33,899 bases of DNA from Deltaproteobacteria bacterium (GTDB lineage Bacteria > Desulfobacterota > BSN033 > UBA1163), in the NCBI GenBank assembly GCA_016875255.1, contig VGRU01000012.1:1-33899 (forward strand), in the 5' to 3' direction. The translations under genes were made by a program, and so were the position numbers. The notes beneath the pieces are model-generated. The model saw nothing but the letters and a program-made list of their open reading frames with translations. It was not told where the DNA came from and searched no databases. How positions within the stretch are numbered: position 1 is the stretch's first letter; the number at the start of each line of letters is the position of its first letter. Shown piece after piece: positions 14,156 to 22,538 of this stretch.

Positions 14156-15052
14156 ATGTCATGGCAGGCGCTGGCGGCAGTTATTTTTTGGGGGTTTTCG
14201 TTTATTGCCACGAAAATGGCATTAAAAGAAGTCCATCCCTTCACCCTTCTGACACTTCGTTATGCGATCGGAGCGCTACTGCTTCTTCTTGTCCAACTGG
14301 GACGGGATAAAACTTTTTTAAAAATATTTTCTCCCCGGGACTGGATTTACATTTTCATCCTTTCCGCAGTAGGGGTTTCGGGCCTTGGCCTTCTCCAGGC
14401 TTATGGACTCCTCTACACGACTGCCATCAATACAGGATGGATCATTGCGATCAATCCCATCCTGATCGCCCTTTCCGCTCGGTTCTTTCTTGGCGAGACG
14501 ATCACAGTTAGGAAGGTCTCAGGAATCCTCTTGGGCTTTTGTGGCATCTTTCTCATCATCTCAAAGGGGGTCTTTTCGCTTTCGCTGTTTCAATTCACCT
14601 CCGCCTATGGAGATCTCCTTGTGCTTGCGAGCGCACTGGCCTGGACTAGTTTTACCATCGGAGGAAAAGGCTTCATCTCAAGGTTTCCTCCTTTAGCCAC
14701 GGTTACGACCATCATGCTTGCGGGATGCCTACTCGTCCTTCCCCTGAGCCTTTTAAAAGGAGAGTGGAACAACCTGATCCATTTTTCCCTCACCGCCTGG
14801 ACGGGTATCCTCTTTTTAGGAGTCTTTTGTTCAGGGCTGGGTTACCTTTTCTGGTATTCGGCTCTTGAAAGGAGAGATTCCGGAGTTGTTGGAATGTATC
14901 TTTATCTGGAGCCTTTCGCCACCCTGATCGGAGCCTATCTCCTGTTAGGTGAGGAGATCGGATGGATCACGATGATGGGCGGAGGAATGATTTTGTGCGG
15001 GGTTTTTCTGGCAACGCATAAAGCAATGGGAAGATCTTCGGGGAAGGGTTAG
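14156..15052 (+). CDS. EamA/DMT-superfamily transporter
   Basis: The 298-residue protein consists of two tandem EamA repeats (about residues 3-140 and 150-290), giving ten predicted transmembrane helices. Typical segments are FSFIATKMALKEVHPFTLL after helix 1 and WYSALERRDSGVVGMYLYLE near the end of the second repeat. Members of the drug/metabolite transporter superfamily export amino acids, sugars or metabolites; the substrate cannot be read from sequence. GAGGGG seven bases before the ATG supports the start. It follows a MITE-like element by 40 bp and appears monocistronic. Confidence 0.9.
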   Translation: MSWQALAAVIFWGFSFIATKMALKEVHPFTLLTLRYAIGALLLLLVQLGRDKTFLKIFSPRDWIYIFILSAVGVSGLGLLQAYGLLYTTAINTGWIIAINPILIALSARFFLGETITVRKVSGILLGFCGIFLIISKGVFSLSLFQFTSAYGDLLVLASALAWTSFTIGGKGFISRFPPLATVTTIMLAGCLLVLPLSLLKGEWNNLIHFSLTAWTGILFLGVFCSGLGYLFWYSALERRDSGVVGMYLYLEPFATLIGAYLLLGEEIGWITMMGGGMILCGVFLATHKAMGRSSGKG

Positions 15053-15056
15053 AAAA

Positions 15057-15180
15057 TTAACACAAACGCATTAAATAAGATGTTGAAACGAGTTCAACAT
15101 GACAAGAAAAAGTCTGTCATTCCGAACTTGTTTCGGAATCTCGAATTTGGGAATGACAAAAAATTAATTGCGTTTGTATT
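15057..15180. repeat. MITE-like element with ACAAACGCA ends
   Basis: The ends TTAACACAAACGCATTAA (15057-15074) and TTAATTGCGTTTGTATT (15164-15180) are inverted copies with few mismatches. The interior holds the palindrome TGTTGAAACGAGTTCAACA and a GTCATTCC...GGAATGAC core. It separates two convergent genes and may serve as their shared 3' end. Confidence 0.75.
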
Positions 15181-15209
15181 AGGTTTTGTGGAGATTTTGG
15201 GTTTGGCGC

Positions 15210-17357
15210 TTATTTTTGCAAGCGGTCTTCAATCTTCTTGATCGCTTCTTTGATTTTTGGAACCAAGGATCCTTTTTGAGATTTTTCCAATCGAGTTAAA
15301 ACCTTGACCGATTCCCCGGTCCCGATCTTTCCCAGGGTATCACAGATCGCGGCAAGAGAGGCATCGGTGAGAGGATTCTTCTGAAGAAAGCCCAGTAATC
15401 CCTTGATCCCTCTTTTTTCCAGAACCTCAATCAAAATCTGCTCCGAAGTCTTCCCTTCAATAGAGATATTTCCCGAAAGGCCAAAGGCGAGGTAGATATG
15501 GGTTTCGAGTTTTTCGGATTGCGGAGATGGCGCTGCGGCTAACTCTTTAAGCATCTCGACCATCTTTCCGATGCCCGGGACGCTTTTGAGCATGCCGAGG
15601 CACCAGACCGATCTCTTTCTCACCTCCAGGTCCGGATCATTCAGGGAGGAAAGGCAGATCTGCTCTCCATCAGGTCCACCGGCCTGGCACAGGGTATGAA
15701 TGGCCTGTTCCCTCAATTTAGGATGTTCATGGGTGGCAAAGCTTCTTGCGATCTTTGCAAGGGGGGCCTGCCACTCACGGGATTTGATCTCTCCAAGAAC
15801 CCTGAGAATATCGCAGGTCGTTTCAACCGAGGTCTGCTGTTGTTCAAGTTCCTTCAGAAGATGGACAGCGGCGACCGGCCCGATCTGAATCAGGGCTTCA
15901 CATGCATTCTTCCTCACCCACTGATCCTCGCTCGTTTTTAAAATATCGAGGAGGACAGGAATGGCCCCGATCTCAAGCGCGGCCAGAATAGGAATGACTG
16001 CCACCCGGATTTCCTTTTTCCCTTTAAGAAATTTCTCTTTGAGGAGTTGCGGGATCGTTCCCTTTCCAATCTCCTCCAGGACCTGGCCTGCGAGAAGCGA
16101 CCACATCCTCCTCTGGTGAAAGTGGCCTTTGAGGGTTTCAAAAATCCGAAAAATCTCCGGATAACGATCCCTCCGAATCAGTTCGGGAATCATTCTGACA
16201 AAGGAGATGGCCACATTGAGAAACGCTTCCTTATCTTTGGCCTGGTCGAGTTGCTGGAAGAACCGATCCGTATAGCTGAGAAACTTGTCGGTTAATCTCT
16301 CCAAAAGGATCTTGTCTTTCAGGACCGGGGGCAGGTCTTCGAGGCCGATCAACTGATGCCTGAAAAACTCCTCGAGAAGATTTTGCGTCTCGCCGGTGGC
16401 AGCCTCTTTCAGGCGGCTGGAGAGCTTCTTCACGAGACGGTCCGATTTTTTCTCAAAACCGTCCTGTTTCTGAAGTTTTTTGAGGTCAAGATGGTCGCGT
16501 AAGAAGATCTTGGAGGTATTGAGGAGGTATTGTTTCTTTAAGGAAGAGACGATTTCGTTCTCAATCGTCTCCTCAAGGGCTTCGGAAGTAGTGGCGAGAT
16601 CGCTATTTCGCAAAATGGCGCAGAGCAAATCGGATTGGCGAATTGGCCGGAGCGCGTCCCGGAGGAGGCTTATCCGGATCTGCTGGATGTCCTGTCCCAT
16701 CATCTTCTGAAAGAGGGGAATCATCTTGAGGTCCTTCCTCATCCGGGAAAGGGTGAGCCGGGCCCTCCAGGGCATCTCCCGCTCCAGAGCGAGGAATTCT
16801 TCATTGAAGACATAAGAGATGTTAAATATCCCGCGGCTGTAAAGGGCCTGCGCAAACCGGTCCTGATCCTGTTTGTGTCGGGTATCCACCAGGGTGGGTT
16901 CGCTCATAATATCCACGAAGGAGCTGAATTCACCCTGTTTCATCCGGCTTTTGAGGGTCAAACTGATCAGGTCTTTGCGCTCCATATATTTTGCAAATTT
17001 CGGGACATAGAGTTCTCCCATCCCCTTCATCATCATCCTGCTTAATTTCTGGGCTTCGGGGAGGACGCCTTCGACAAAGATCTCCTGCCCCCCCTGTTCT
17101 TCCCGCACGAGAAAAGCCAGCTCATCTTCCTCGTCAAAAAGTTCTATGAACTTCTGGTAGAGGCCCTCCTTTGCCTTTTTCGATTCAGGATGATCAGAGG
17201 TATAGTATCCTGTCCTCAGGAAAGCCTGGATAAGATGAAGGACAAAGTCGGTGAGCCTGATCTGGAGTTTCTGTAAACGCTCGACCTCTTCCGGAGGAAG
17301 GCCCTCCGGAATTCCCGGAGACTTTTTTTCAAGAATGGGATTTGGCTTAAGGGGCAT
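15210..17357 (-). CDS. Large HEAT-repeat protein
   Basis: The 715-residue protein is almost wholly alpha-helical, with no signal peptide or transmembrane segment. Residues 1-400 form an uncharacterised helical region that starts with a proline-rich leader. From about residue 425 onward there are HEAT/PBS-lyase-like repeats, for example AIPVLLDILKTSEDQWVRKN and DLEVRKRSVWCLGMLKSVPG. HEAT arrays are protein-interaction scaffolds, so it is probably a cytoplasmic adaptor or regulatory subunit; no enzymatic motif was seen. AGGAAGAGAG precedes the ATG. It is transcribed alone, with a long repeat-filled gap upstream. Confidence 0.85.
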   Translation of the reverse strand: MPLKPNPILEKKSPGIPEGLPPEEVERLQKLQIRLTDFVLHLIQAFLRTGYYTSDHPESKKAKEGLYQKFIELFDEEDELAFLVREEQGGQEIFVEGVLPEAQKLSRMMMKGMGELYVPKFAKYMERKDLISLTLKSRMKQGEFSSFVDIMSEPTLVDTRHKQDQDRFAQALYSRGIFNISYVFNEEFLALEREMPWRARLTLSRMRKDLKMIPLFQKMMGQDIQQIRISLLRDALRPIRQSDLLCAILRNSDLATTSEALEETIENEIVSSLKKQYLLNTSKIFLRDHLDLKKLQKQDGFEKKSDRLVKKLSSRLKEAATGETQNLLEEFFRHQLIGLEDLPPVLKDKILLERLTDKFLSYTDRFFQQLDQAKDKEAFLNVAISFVRMIPELIRRDRYPEIFRIFETLKGHFHQRRMWSLLAGQVLEEIGKGTIPQLLKEKFLKGKKEIRVAVIPILAALEIGAIPVLLDILKTSEDQWVRKNACEALIQIGPVAAVHLLKELEQQQTSVETTCDILRVLGEIKSREWQAPLAKIARSFATHEHPKLREQAIHTLCQAGGPDGEQICLSSLNDPDLEVRKRSVWCLGMLKSVPGIGKMVEMLKELAAAPSPQSEKLETHIYLAFGLSGNISIEGKTSEQILIEVLEKRGIKGLLGFLQKNPLTDASLAAICDTLGKIGTGESVKVLTRLEKSQKGSLVPKIKEAIKKIEDRLQK

Positions 17358-17480
17358 TCTCTCTTCCTTTGAACCTTAATTTCACAAAAACTGAAGAGGT
17401 TGTCAAGACAAGAAATTTAGTCATCCTAATACCTCATTTACAGGAAGTCATAAATTTTTTGATAAAAATTTAATTGCGCC

Positions 17481-17551
17481 CGATAGGCAGGACATTCCTG
17501 TCCTGCCTATGTAGGGGGCGGGGTTAGACCTGCAGCAGGCCCCGCCTATCG
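17481..17551. repeat. Compound inverted repeat, CGATAGGC ends
   Basis: CGATAGGC (17481-17488) pairs with GCCTATCG (17544-17551). Within it is a perfect 12-bp stem, ATAGGCAGGACA (17483-17494) with TGTCCTGCCTAT (17499-17510), and a GGCGGGG/CCCCGCC pair. It is part of the 698-bp geneless gap at 17358-18055. The first 120 bases of that gap, next to the HEAT gene start, show only AT-rich promoter-like sequence. Confidence 0.65.
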
Positions 17552-17581
17552 ACTCCGGCCACCAATCGAAGTCCCCCAATC

Positions 17582-17778
17582 ATTAGAGTCTATTTATAAT
17601 GCACTTTTCTCGTCATGCCGGACTTGAAGAGCCTGCCCCGTACTGGATACGGGGGCGTCCAGTCCCGCCTTTGGCGGGATTGAAAAGAACTGGATTCCGG
17701 CTGGAGTTTATCCCGATGGAAATCGGGGCCGGAATGACGACCTTTTGGGGAACCGTTAGTTTATAAACAGACTCTAAT
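17582..17778. repeat. MITE-like element, ATTAGAGTCT ends
   Basis: ATTAGAGTCTATTTATAA (17582-17599) and its inverted copy at 17761-17778 (one mismatch) bound a 197-bp element. Its core, GTCATGCCGG...CCGGAATGAC, matches the element at 4938-5018, as does the right flank. It is interrupted by extra hairpin sequence (ATGGAAATCGGGGCC and others). Confidence 0.8.
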
Positions 17779-17782
17779 TATT

Positions 17783-18007
17783 AACTGATAACGTTGCAGT
17801 GAAAAGGGGGGTAGGTATGCTTCCAACCCTTTACAATTGCGGATTATTTATATGTTTTATGGGAAACATTCGATGTCACCTGAGGTGACCTATGAGGTAT
17901 GTTTGAAACCTAAGCAGCAAAACTATTAAAGGTGCCGCTGTAAAGGCTTTCCAGCATACCCACCCCCCTTTTCGTATGATATTTATGCAACTGTAAGGTT
18001 AACAGTC
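17783..18007. other. Unexplained inverted-repeat element, candidate structured RNA or MITE
   Basis: A 21-base arm, GAAAAGGGGGGTAGGTATGC and neighbours at 17801-17821, is matched almost perfectly by an inverted arm at 17953-17973. Pairing resumes inward (CCTTTACA with TGTAAAGG) and, after a bulge, outward (TTGCA with TGCAA, then AACTG/ACTG blocks) to about 17783 and 18007. The 100-base middle is unpaired on paper apart from the perfect hairpin GTCACC-TGA-GGTGAC at 17875-17889. No reading frame is convincing. It sits directly upstream of the ABC exporter promoter, so it may be an RNA gene, a leader of another unit, or a mobile element different from the rest. Confidence 0.5.
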
Positions 18008-18017
18008 ATCTGTTCCG

Positions 18018-18047
18018 TTGACTTTTCTGAGAAGGGTCGATTAGATT
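18018..18047 (+). promoter_or_regulatory. Promoter of the ABC exporter genes
   Basis: TTGACT (18018-18023) and TAGATT (18042-18047) are separated by 18 bp. The predicted start falls at about 18053-18056, on or next to the ATG at 18056. No Shine-Dalgarno is present, so the message may be leaderless. Confidence 0.55.
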
Positions 18048-18055
18048 TACTTATT

Positions 18056-19822
18056 ATGGAAATGGAAGGAATCAAATCTTTTAAAACCCTAAAAGAAGAC
18101 CTTATTCAGAACCGATGGCGAATCCTGACGGGGCTTGCCGCTCTTCTCATTGTCGATGTCCTCCAGCTTCTCATCCCGAGAGTAGTCAAACATGCCATCG
18201 ATGATCTCACTTCGGGCGATATCGCCTCGCCTCTCCTCCTCATTTACGGTTTACAAATTCTCGTTCTGGCCCTCGGCATCGGCGGGTTCCGGTATGTCTG
18301 GAGATATCTCCTGTTAGGTGCTTCACGCCGGATGGAGAAAGCCCTGAGAGACCGCTTTTTCCTCCATCTCCAAACCCTCTCTCCTTCCTACTTCTCGCGG
18401 ACAAAGATAGGCGATCTGATGGCCCATGCCATCAACGACATTGAGTCTGTCCGGATGGCGATGGCCCTGGGTCTGGTCTTCATCGTCGATACGATCATCC
18501 TGGGAATCCTCACCCTCTTTTTCATGGTCTATATCCATCCCCTGTTAACCCTCTATGCTGTTCTTCCCATGCCGTTGATCACGGTGATCACTCTCTTCTT
18601 CAGCCGGACGATTCACAAGCGCTACGAGGGGCTTCAGAAGACATTCTCCCAGCTTACCGAAAGGGTGAGGGAGTCGATCGCCGGAATCCGTGTCGTCAGG
18701 GCTTATGTTCAGGAGGAGGCGGAGAAGGAAAAACTTTCCCGCGTGAGCCGGGATTATGTCAAGAAGAATGTGTCCATCACCAGGATTTGGGGGATGTTTT
18801 TTCCTCTTCTCCTCTTTCTCTCCAATCTCTCCATGGCCCTTGTCCTTTATCTTGGCGGCAGGCTGACGATCCTCCATTCGATTTCGACCGGCGATTTTGT
18901 GGCCTTCATGAGTTATCTGGGAATGCTTGCCTGGCCGATGATGGCCTTAGGATGGGCGATCAATATGATTCAGCGGGGGGCGGCCTCAATGGGCCGCATC
19001 AACCGGATCCTCGGGGAGACGCCCGAAATTTCCGACGCTCCGGAAGCCACCACATCCAATCCTCTGAAAGGGAGGATTGAAATCAAAGGCCTGACCGTTT
19101 CATCAGGAAATGGAGAGACTCCGATTCTTGAGGACATTCATCTCAACATCCGTCAAGGGGAAAAGGTGGTCATCGTCGGAAGGACCGGCTCAGGCAAGAC
19201 CGTCTTATGCCATTTATTAGTTCGGATGATGGAATCTCCGGAAGGGTCTATCTTCTTCGATGGCATTGAAATTCATCGTTTTCCTTTGAAGCTATTGAGG
19301 GGAGAGATCGGCTATGTCCCTCAGGATACCTTTCTCTTCTCCGACACGATCAGGGAGAATATTGCCTTCGGAAAACCCGGCGCTTCCCGTGAGGAGGTCG
19401 AAGGGGCGGCGCGAATGGCACAGATTGATGATGAAATCAGGGGGTTTCCCGCGGGCATGGATACGGTGATCGGCGAGAAGGGGATCACCCTCTCCGGCGG
19501 ACAGAGACAGCGGGTTGCGATTGCCAGGGCAATCTTGATGAATCCGCCCATCTTCATTCTCGATGACGGGCTCTCCTCTGTGGACATTCAGACGGAAGAA
19601 CGGATTCTTGACGGGTTGGAGAAGTTTCTCAGGGGAAAGACAAGCATCCTCGTCACCCACCGAATTGCGCCGCTCCGGAGGGCGGACCGGATCATCGTCC
19701 TGGAAGAGGGAAGGGTGGCTGAAATGGGAGACCACCTTTCCCTTCTCTCAAAAGGCGGGATCTATGCGAAGCTTTACCGGGAGCGGGAGATGGAAGAAGA
19801 GATGGAAAAAGAGAGCGGATAG
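18056..19822 (+). CDS. ABC exporter half-transporter, subunit with degenerate Walker B
   Basis: The 588-residue protein is an ABC half-exporter: six transmembrane helices at about residues 20-310 and a nucleotide-binding domain at about 340-575. It shows Walker A GRTGSGKT (K381), a Q-loop (VPQDTFLF), the signature LSGGQRQR, Walker B ending in D503-D504, and H535 in VTHR. The second Asp of Walker B replaces the catalytic Glu. That is the trait of the inactive-site subunit in heterodimeric exporters such as TM287/288 and BmrCD. The partner is encoded 145 bp downstream. The substrate is unknown; drugs, lipids or peptides are possible. The start is ATG 18056 or the in-frame ATG at 18062. Confidence 0.93.
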   Translation: MEMEGIKSFKTLKEDLIQNRWRILTGLAALLIVDVLQLLIPRVVKHAIDDLTSGDIASPLLLIYGLQILVLALGIGGFRYVWRYLLLGASRRMEKALRDRFFLHLQTLSPSYFSRTKIGDLMAHAINDIESVRMAMALGLVFIVDTIILGILTLFFMVYIHPLLTLYAVLPMPLITVITLFFSRTIHKRYEGLQKTFSQLTERVRESIAGIRVVRAYVQEEAEKEKLSRVSRDYVKKNVSITRIWGMFFPLLLFLSNLSMALVLYLGGRLTILHSISTGDFVAFMSYLGMLAWPMMALGWAINMIQRGAASMGRINRILGETPEISDAPEATTSNPLKGRIEIKGLTVSSGNGETPILEDIHLNIRQGEKVVIVGRTGSGKTVLCHLLVRMMESPEGSIFFDGIEIHRFPLKLLRGEIGYVPQDTFLFSDTIRENIAFGKPGASREEVEGAARMAQIDDEIRGFPAGMDTVIGEKGITLSGGQRQRVAIARAILMNPPIFILDDGLSSVDIQTEERILDGLEKFLRGKTSILVTHRIAPLRRADRIIVLEEGRVAEMGDHLSLLSKGGIYAKLYREREMEEEMEKESG

Positions 19823-19835
19823 AGGGAAGAGGAGC

Positions 19836-19876
19836 GTCCTCTACGAGGACTTGAGGAACGTTCTCCCGTGGAGAAC
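19836..19876 (+). other. Two tandem hairpins between the ABC genes
   Basis: GTCCTC-TAC-GAGGAC (19836-19850) is followed by TTGAGGAAC, then GTTCTC-CCGTG-GAGAAC (19860-19876) and TTGAGGCG. The same pattern is thus present twice with compensating base changes, which suggests the paired form matters. A repeated GTGCTCCTCA motif follows at about 19925-19955. It could tune expression of the second subunit. Confidence 0.45.
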
Positions 19877-19967
19877 TTGAGGCGCGAGATTAAAGACAAA
19901 TGCTTTAACCTCCAACCTTAAACGAAGTGCTCCTCAAACGGAGTGCTCCTCATACAAGGGTTGAGCG

Positions 19968-22079
19968 ATGTACGCTGATTTCGGATATATGGAGGAGGGA
20001 AAATTGGGGAAACCCTACGACCTGAGACTGATGGTCAGGTTGGGGACCTTTCTCAGGCGTTACTGGCTTCTGATGAGCCTTTCCCTCTTCTTAGTTCTGG
20101 TCATGGCCTTTCTTGACCTGGTCATTCCCTACCTGACCAAGGAGGCGATTGACCGCTACATTGCCCCATCAGCAAGGGAGGTGATTCTCCGCAGGGATGG
20201 ATCGGCGGAAGAGGTGCGGCTTCTCCGGCAATTTGGAAAGAGTCTTATCCCCATGAAAGAGGAGGGGAGATTTCTCCTTCCGCCGGAGGCCTTAAGTTCC
20301 ATGGACCGCAGAGAGGCAACCCTCTTTCAGAGGGCTGGCCTGCTCTCGGAAAAACGGTACTACCTCTTCCTCCCCCAGAGGCCGGAAGAGGAGGCCCTGC
20401 TCACAAAATATCCTGCCTCTTTTGAAAGGAGCGGTCCTTACTGTTTCATCTCTCTGGACCGGATGAAAGACTTAGAGGGAGAGGACCGGCTCCACCTGAG
20501 AGGGAGGGATATTGAAGGGGTCCTTCACCTTGCTCTCCTCGTCGTCTTCATCCTGGCCCTCCATTTCGGTTTGAATTTTGTTCAGGTCTATGCCATGGAG
20601 ATGGCAGGCCAGAAGATGATGCATGACCTCCGGATGAAGGTCTTCTCCCATCTCCAGAACCTTCCAATCTCATTTTTCGACAGGAACCCTGTGGGAAGGC
20701 TGGTCACGAGGCTCACCAATGATATTCAGAATGTCCATGAAATGTTCACCTCCGTCCTCATCAACCTGTTCAGGGATGTTGTCCTACTGGTCGGAATCGT
20801 TATCATCCTTCTCCACCTCCATCGGGAGATGGCCCTGATCTCCTTCTTAGTCGTTCCCCTGATTTTCATCACCACGCTCTTCTTCAGCCGTTTAGCCAGA
20901 GATGCTTTCCGCGAGATCCGGTTCAAGATCGCCCAGATGAACAGTTTTCTCCAGGAGAATTTCGCAGGGATTCAGGTGGTTCAACTCTTCAGGAGGGAAG
21001 AAGAGAATGGAAAACGATTTGAGAAGATCAATGAGGCTCATTGCCTGGCCAATATGAGACAGATCTCCATCTATGCCTTCTTTGTTCCATTTGTTGAAAT
21101 TCTAAGTTCGGGCGCCACCGGACTGCTCATCTGGTACGGGGGAGGCAGGGTGATTCAGGAAGCCATCAGCCTCGGCGTTCTCGTCGCTTTTCTCTCTTAT
21201 ATACGGATGTTTTTTCAGCCCATCCGGGACCTCTCCGAAAAGTATAATATCATGCAGTCGGCCATGGCCTCGTTGGAGAGAATCTTCGGGTTACTCGACC
21301 AGGAGGAAAAGATTCATCCGCCCCTTTCACCGGTCAGAGGAACGGTCAGGGGAAATATTGAATTTCAACAGGTCTCCTTCTCCTATAATGGAGAGGACCG
21401 GGTCCTCAACGAAGTCTCCTTTTCCGTTCGCGAGGGAGAAACGATTGCCATCGTGGGAGCCACCGGCGCTGGAAAAACATCGCTCCTCTCTCTCTTCGAA
21501 AGGTTTTACGAAGTGGAAGAAGGGAAGATTCTGCTCGACGGCATTGATATCCGGGAGAGGGATATCTCCGATCTCCGGTCACAGATCGGCATGGTGATGC
21601 AGGACACATTTCTCTTTGCCGGAGATATCGAAGAGAACATCAGGCTGGGAGATCAGGAGTCGGACGGAGCAAGGGTAAAGGAGGCGGCCCGTGCCGTGAA
21701 TGCGGATAAGTTTATTGAGCGGTTGGCCAATCAATATCAAACCAGGGTCGGGGAGGGAGGAGAAGTTTTATCCGCAGGGCAGAGGCAACTGCTGGCTTTT
21801 GCAAGAGCCCTCTATGCCAATCCGAAAATCCTCATCCTCGATGAGGCGACCTCGCATGTCGATCCGGAAACAGAGCGATTCATCCAGGAAGGATTGATAC
21901 GGTTGCTCAAAGGAAGAACGGCCATTGTCATTGCTCACCGCCTTTCCACGATCCAGCATGCGGATCGAATCGTCGTTCTCCACAAGGGGAGGGTCCGGGA
22001 GATCGGCACCCATTCTGAGTTGATGGCAATGGAAGGGCTCTACTACCGGCTCTATCAACTCCAATACGGAAGGTCCTGA
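19968..22079 (+). CDS. ABC exporter half-transporter with extracytoplasmic insertion
   Basis: The 703-residue protein is the second half of the exporter. After the first transmembrane helix (about 36-60) there is an insertion of roughly 110 mainly polar residues before helix 2 (about 178-200), predicted to lie outside the cytoplasm. The remaining transmembrane core and the nucleotide-binding domain (about 460-695) are standard: GATGAGKT (K503), VMQDTFLF, LSAGQRQL, Walker B with catalytic E626 (ILDEATSHVD) and IAHR. Its signature is LSAGQ rather than LSGGQ, complementing the Asp-containing partner so that one ATP site is canonical and one degenerate. The start is uncertain: a TTG at 20004 has GGAGGAGG upstream and would remove 12 residues. 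Confidence 0.93.
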   Translation: MYADFGYMEEGKLGKPYDLRLMVRLGTFLRRYWLLMSLSLFLVLVMAFLDLVIPYLTKEAIDRYIAPSAREVILRRDGSAEEVRLLRQFGKSLIPMKEEGRFLLPPEALSSMDRREATLFQRAGLLSEKRYYLFLPQRPEEEALLTKYPASFERSGPYCFISLDRMKDLEGEDRLHLRGRDIEGVLHLALLVVFILALHFGLNFVQVYAMEMAGQKMMHDLRMKVFSHLQNLPISFFDRNPVGRLVTRLTNDIQNVHEMFTSVLINLFRDVVLLVGIVIILLHLHREMALISFLVVPLIFITTLFFSRLARDAFREIRFKIAQMNSFLQENFAGIQVVQLFRREEENGKRFEKINEAHCLANMRQISIYAFFVPFVEILSSGATGLLIWYGGGRVIQEAISLGVLVAFLSYIRMFFQPIRDLSEKYNIMQSAMASLERIFGLLDQEEKIHPPLSPVRGTVRGNIEFQQVSFSYNGEDRVLNEVSFSVREGETIAIVGATGAGKTSLLSLFERFYEVEEGKILLDGIDIRERDISDLRSQIGMVMQDTFLFAGDIEENIRLGDQESDGARVKEAARAVNADKFIERLANQYQTRVGEGGEVLSAGQRQLLAFARALYANPKILILDEATSHVDPETERFIQEGLIRLLKGRTAIVIAHRLSTIQHADRIVVLHKGRVREIGTHSELMAMEGLYYRLYQLQYGRS

Positions 22080-22262
22080 TACAGTTCGGGGTGTGGATTT
22101 TGTAGCCTTTAAACCGAAAACCCGGAACCGATAACCACGAACTAACCCGAATGCATTCATCGAACCGCAGACAGACACATTCCGAACCGGGTCTGTCCCA
22201 ATTTTTTAGGGTGAGGGGGGAACGATCTTCTCATCACCCCCACCTTAATCCTCCCCCATCCA

Positions 22263-22394
22263 GAGGCTGTGTCGTAATTCCGTTCATGGTTCGAGAACCT
22301 CACCACGAACGGACTACGGTATGTTAAGAATCAATGACTTAGCCGTTCGTCCTGAGCGTGTCGAAGGGCGAATGGCTAATTACGACACAGTCTC
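22263..22394. repeat. MITE-like element, GGCTGTGTCGTAATT ends
   Basis: GAGGCTGTGTCGTAATT (22263-22279) is matched by the inverted AATTACGACACAGTCTC at 22378-22394. Flanking sequence outside (AATCCTCCCCCATCCAGAG and its inverted counterpart to about 22412) is itself an inverted repeat, so the element may have inserted into an older palindrome. The interior contains GTTCGTCCTGAGCGTGTCGA, related to repeats at 13782 and 23370. It lies in the 459-bp gap at 22080-22538, where I see no gene. Confidence 0.7.
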
Positions 22395-22428
22395 TCCAAG
22401 GGGGAGGAGATTTATTTAGGAATTAGAT

Positions 22429-22451
22429 ACCCCGCAGCTCTGCTGCGGGGT
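22429..22451. terminator. Strong hairpin ACCCCGCAGC/GCTGCGGGGT
   Basis: A perfect 10-bp stem with a TCT loop is followed by GCTTCATTA rather than a T-tract. It belongs to the same style as the CCCCCGGC-TCT-GCCGGGGG hairpins at 23180 and 33687, so it is probably part of a dispersed repeat rather than a dedicated terminator. Confidence 0.45.
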
Positions 22452-22497
22452 GCTTCATTACTCTCCAACCTCTGAAATTGTTAAGGGAATCGAAAAG

Positions 22498-22527
22498 TTG
22501 ACAAATGAGGGGGGGCTATCCTATATA
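22498..22527 (+). promoter_or_regulatory. Promoter of the two small genes
   Basis: TTGACA (22498-22503) and TATATA (22522-22527) are separated by 18 bp. The predicted start is about 22534, leaving a leader of only about five bases before the ATG at 22539, with no ribosome site. This suggests a leaderless message, as at 18056. Confidence 0.6.
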
Positions 22528-22538
22528 GAATAGAGATT

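Noticed and set aside
17783..18007. Known riboswitch, 6S, SRP or tmRNA at this element
   Set aside because: None of the conserved sequence blocks I know for these RNAs is present; only paired arms and one hairpin are seen.
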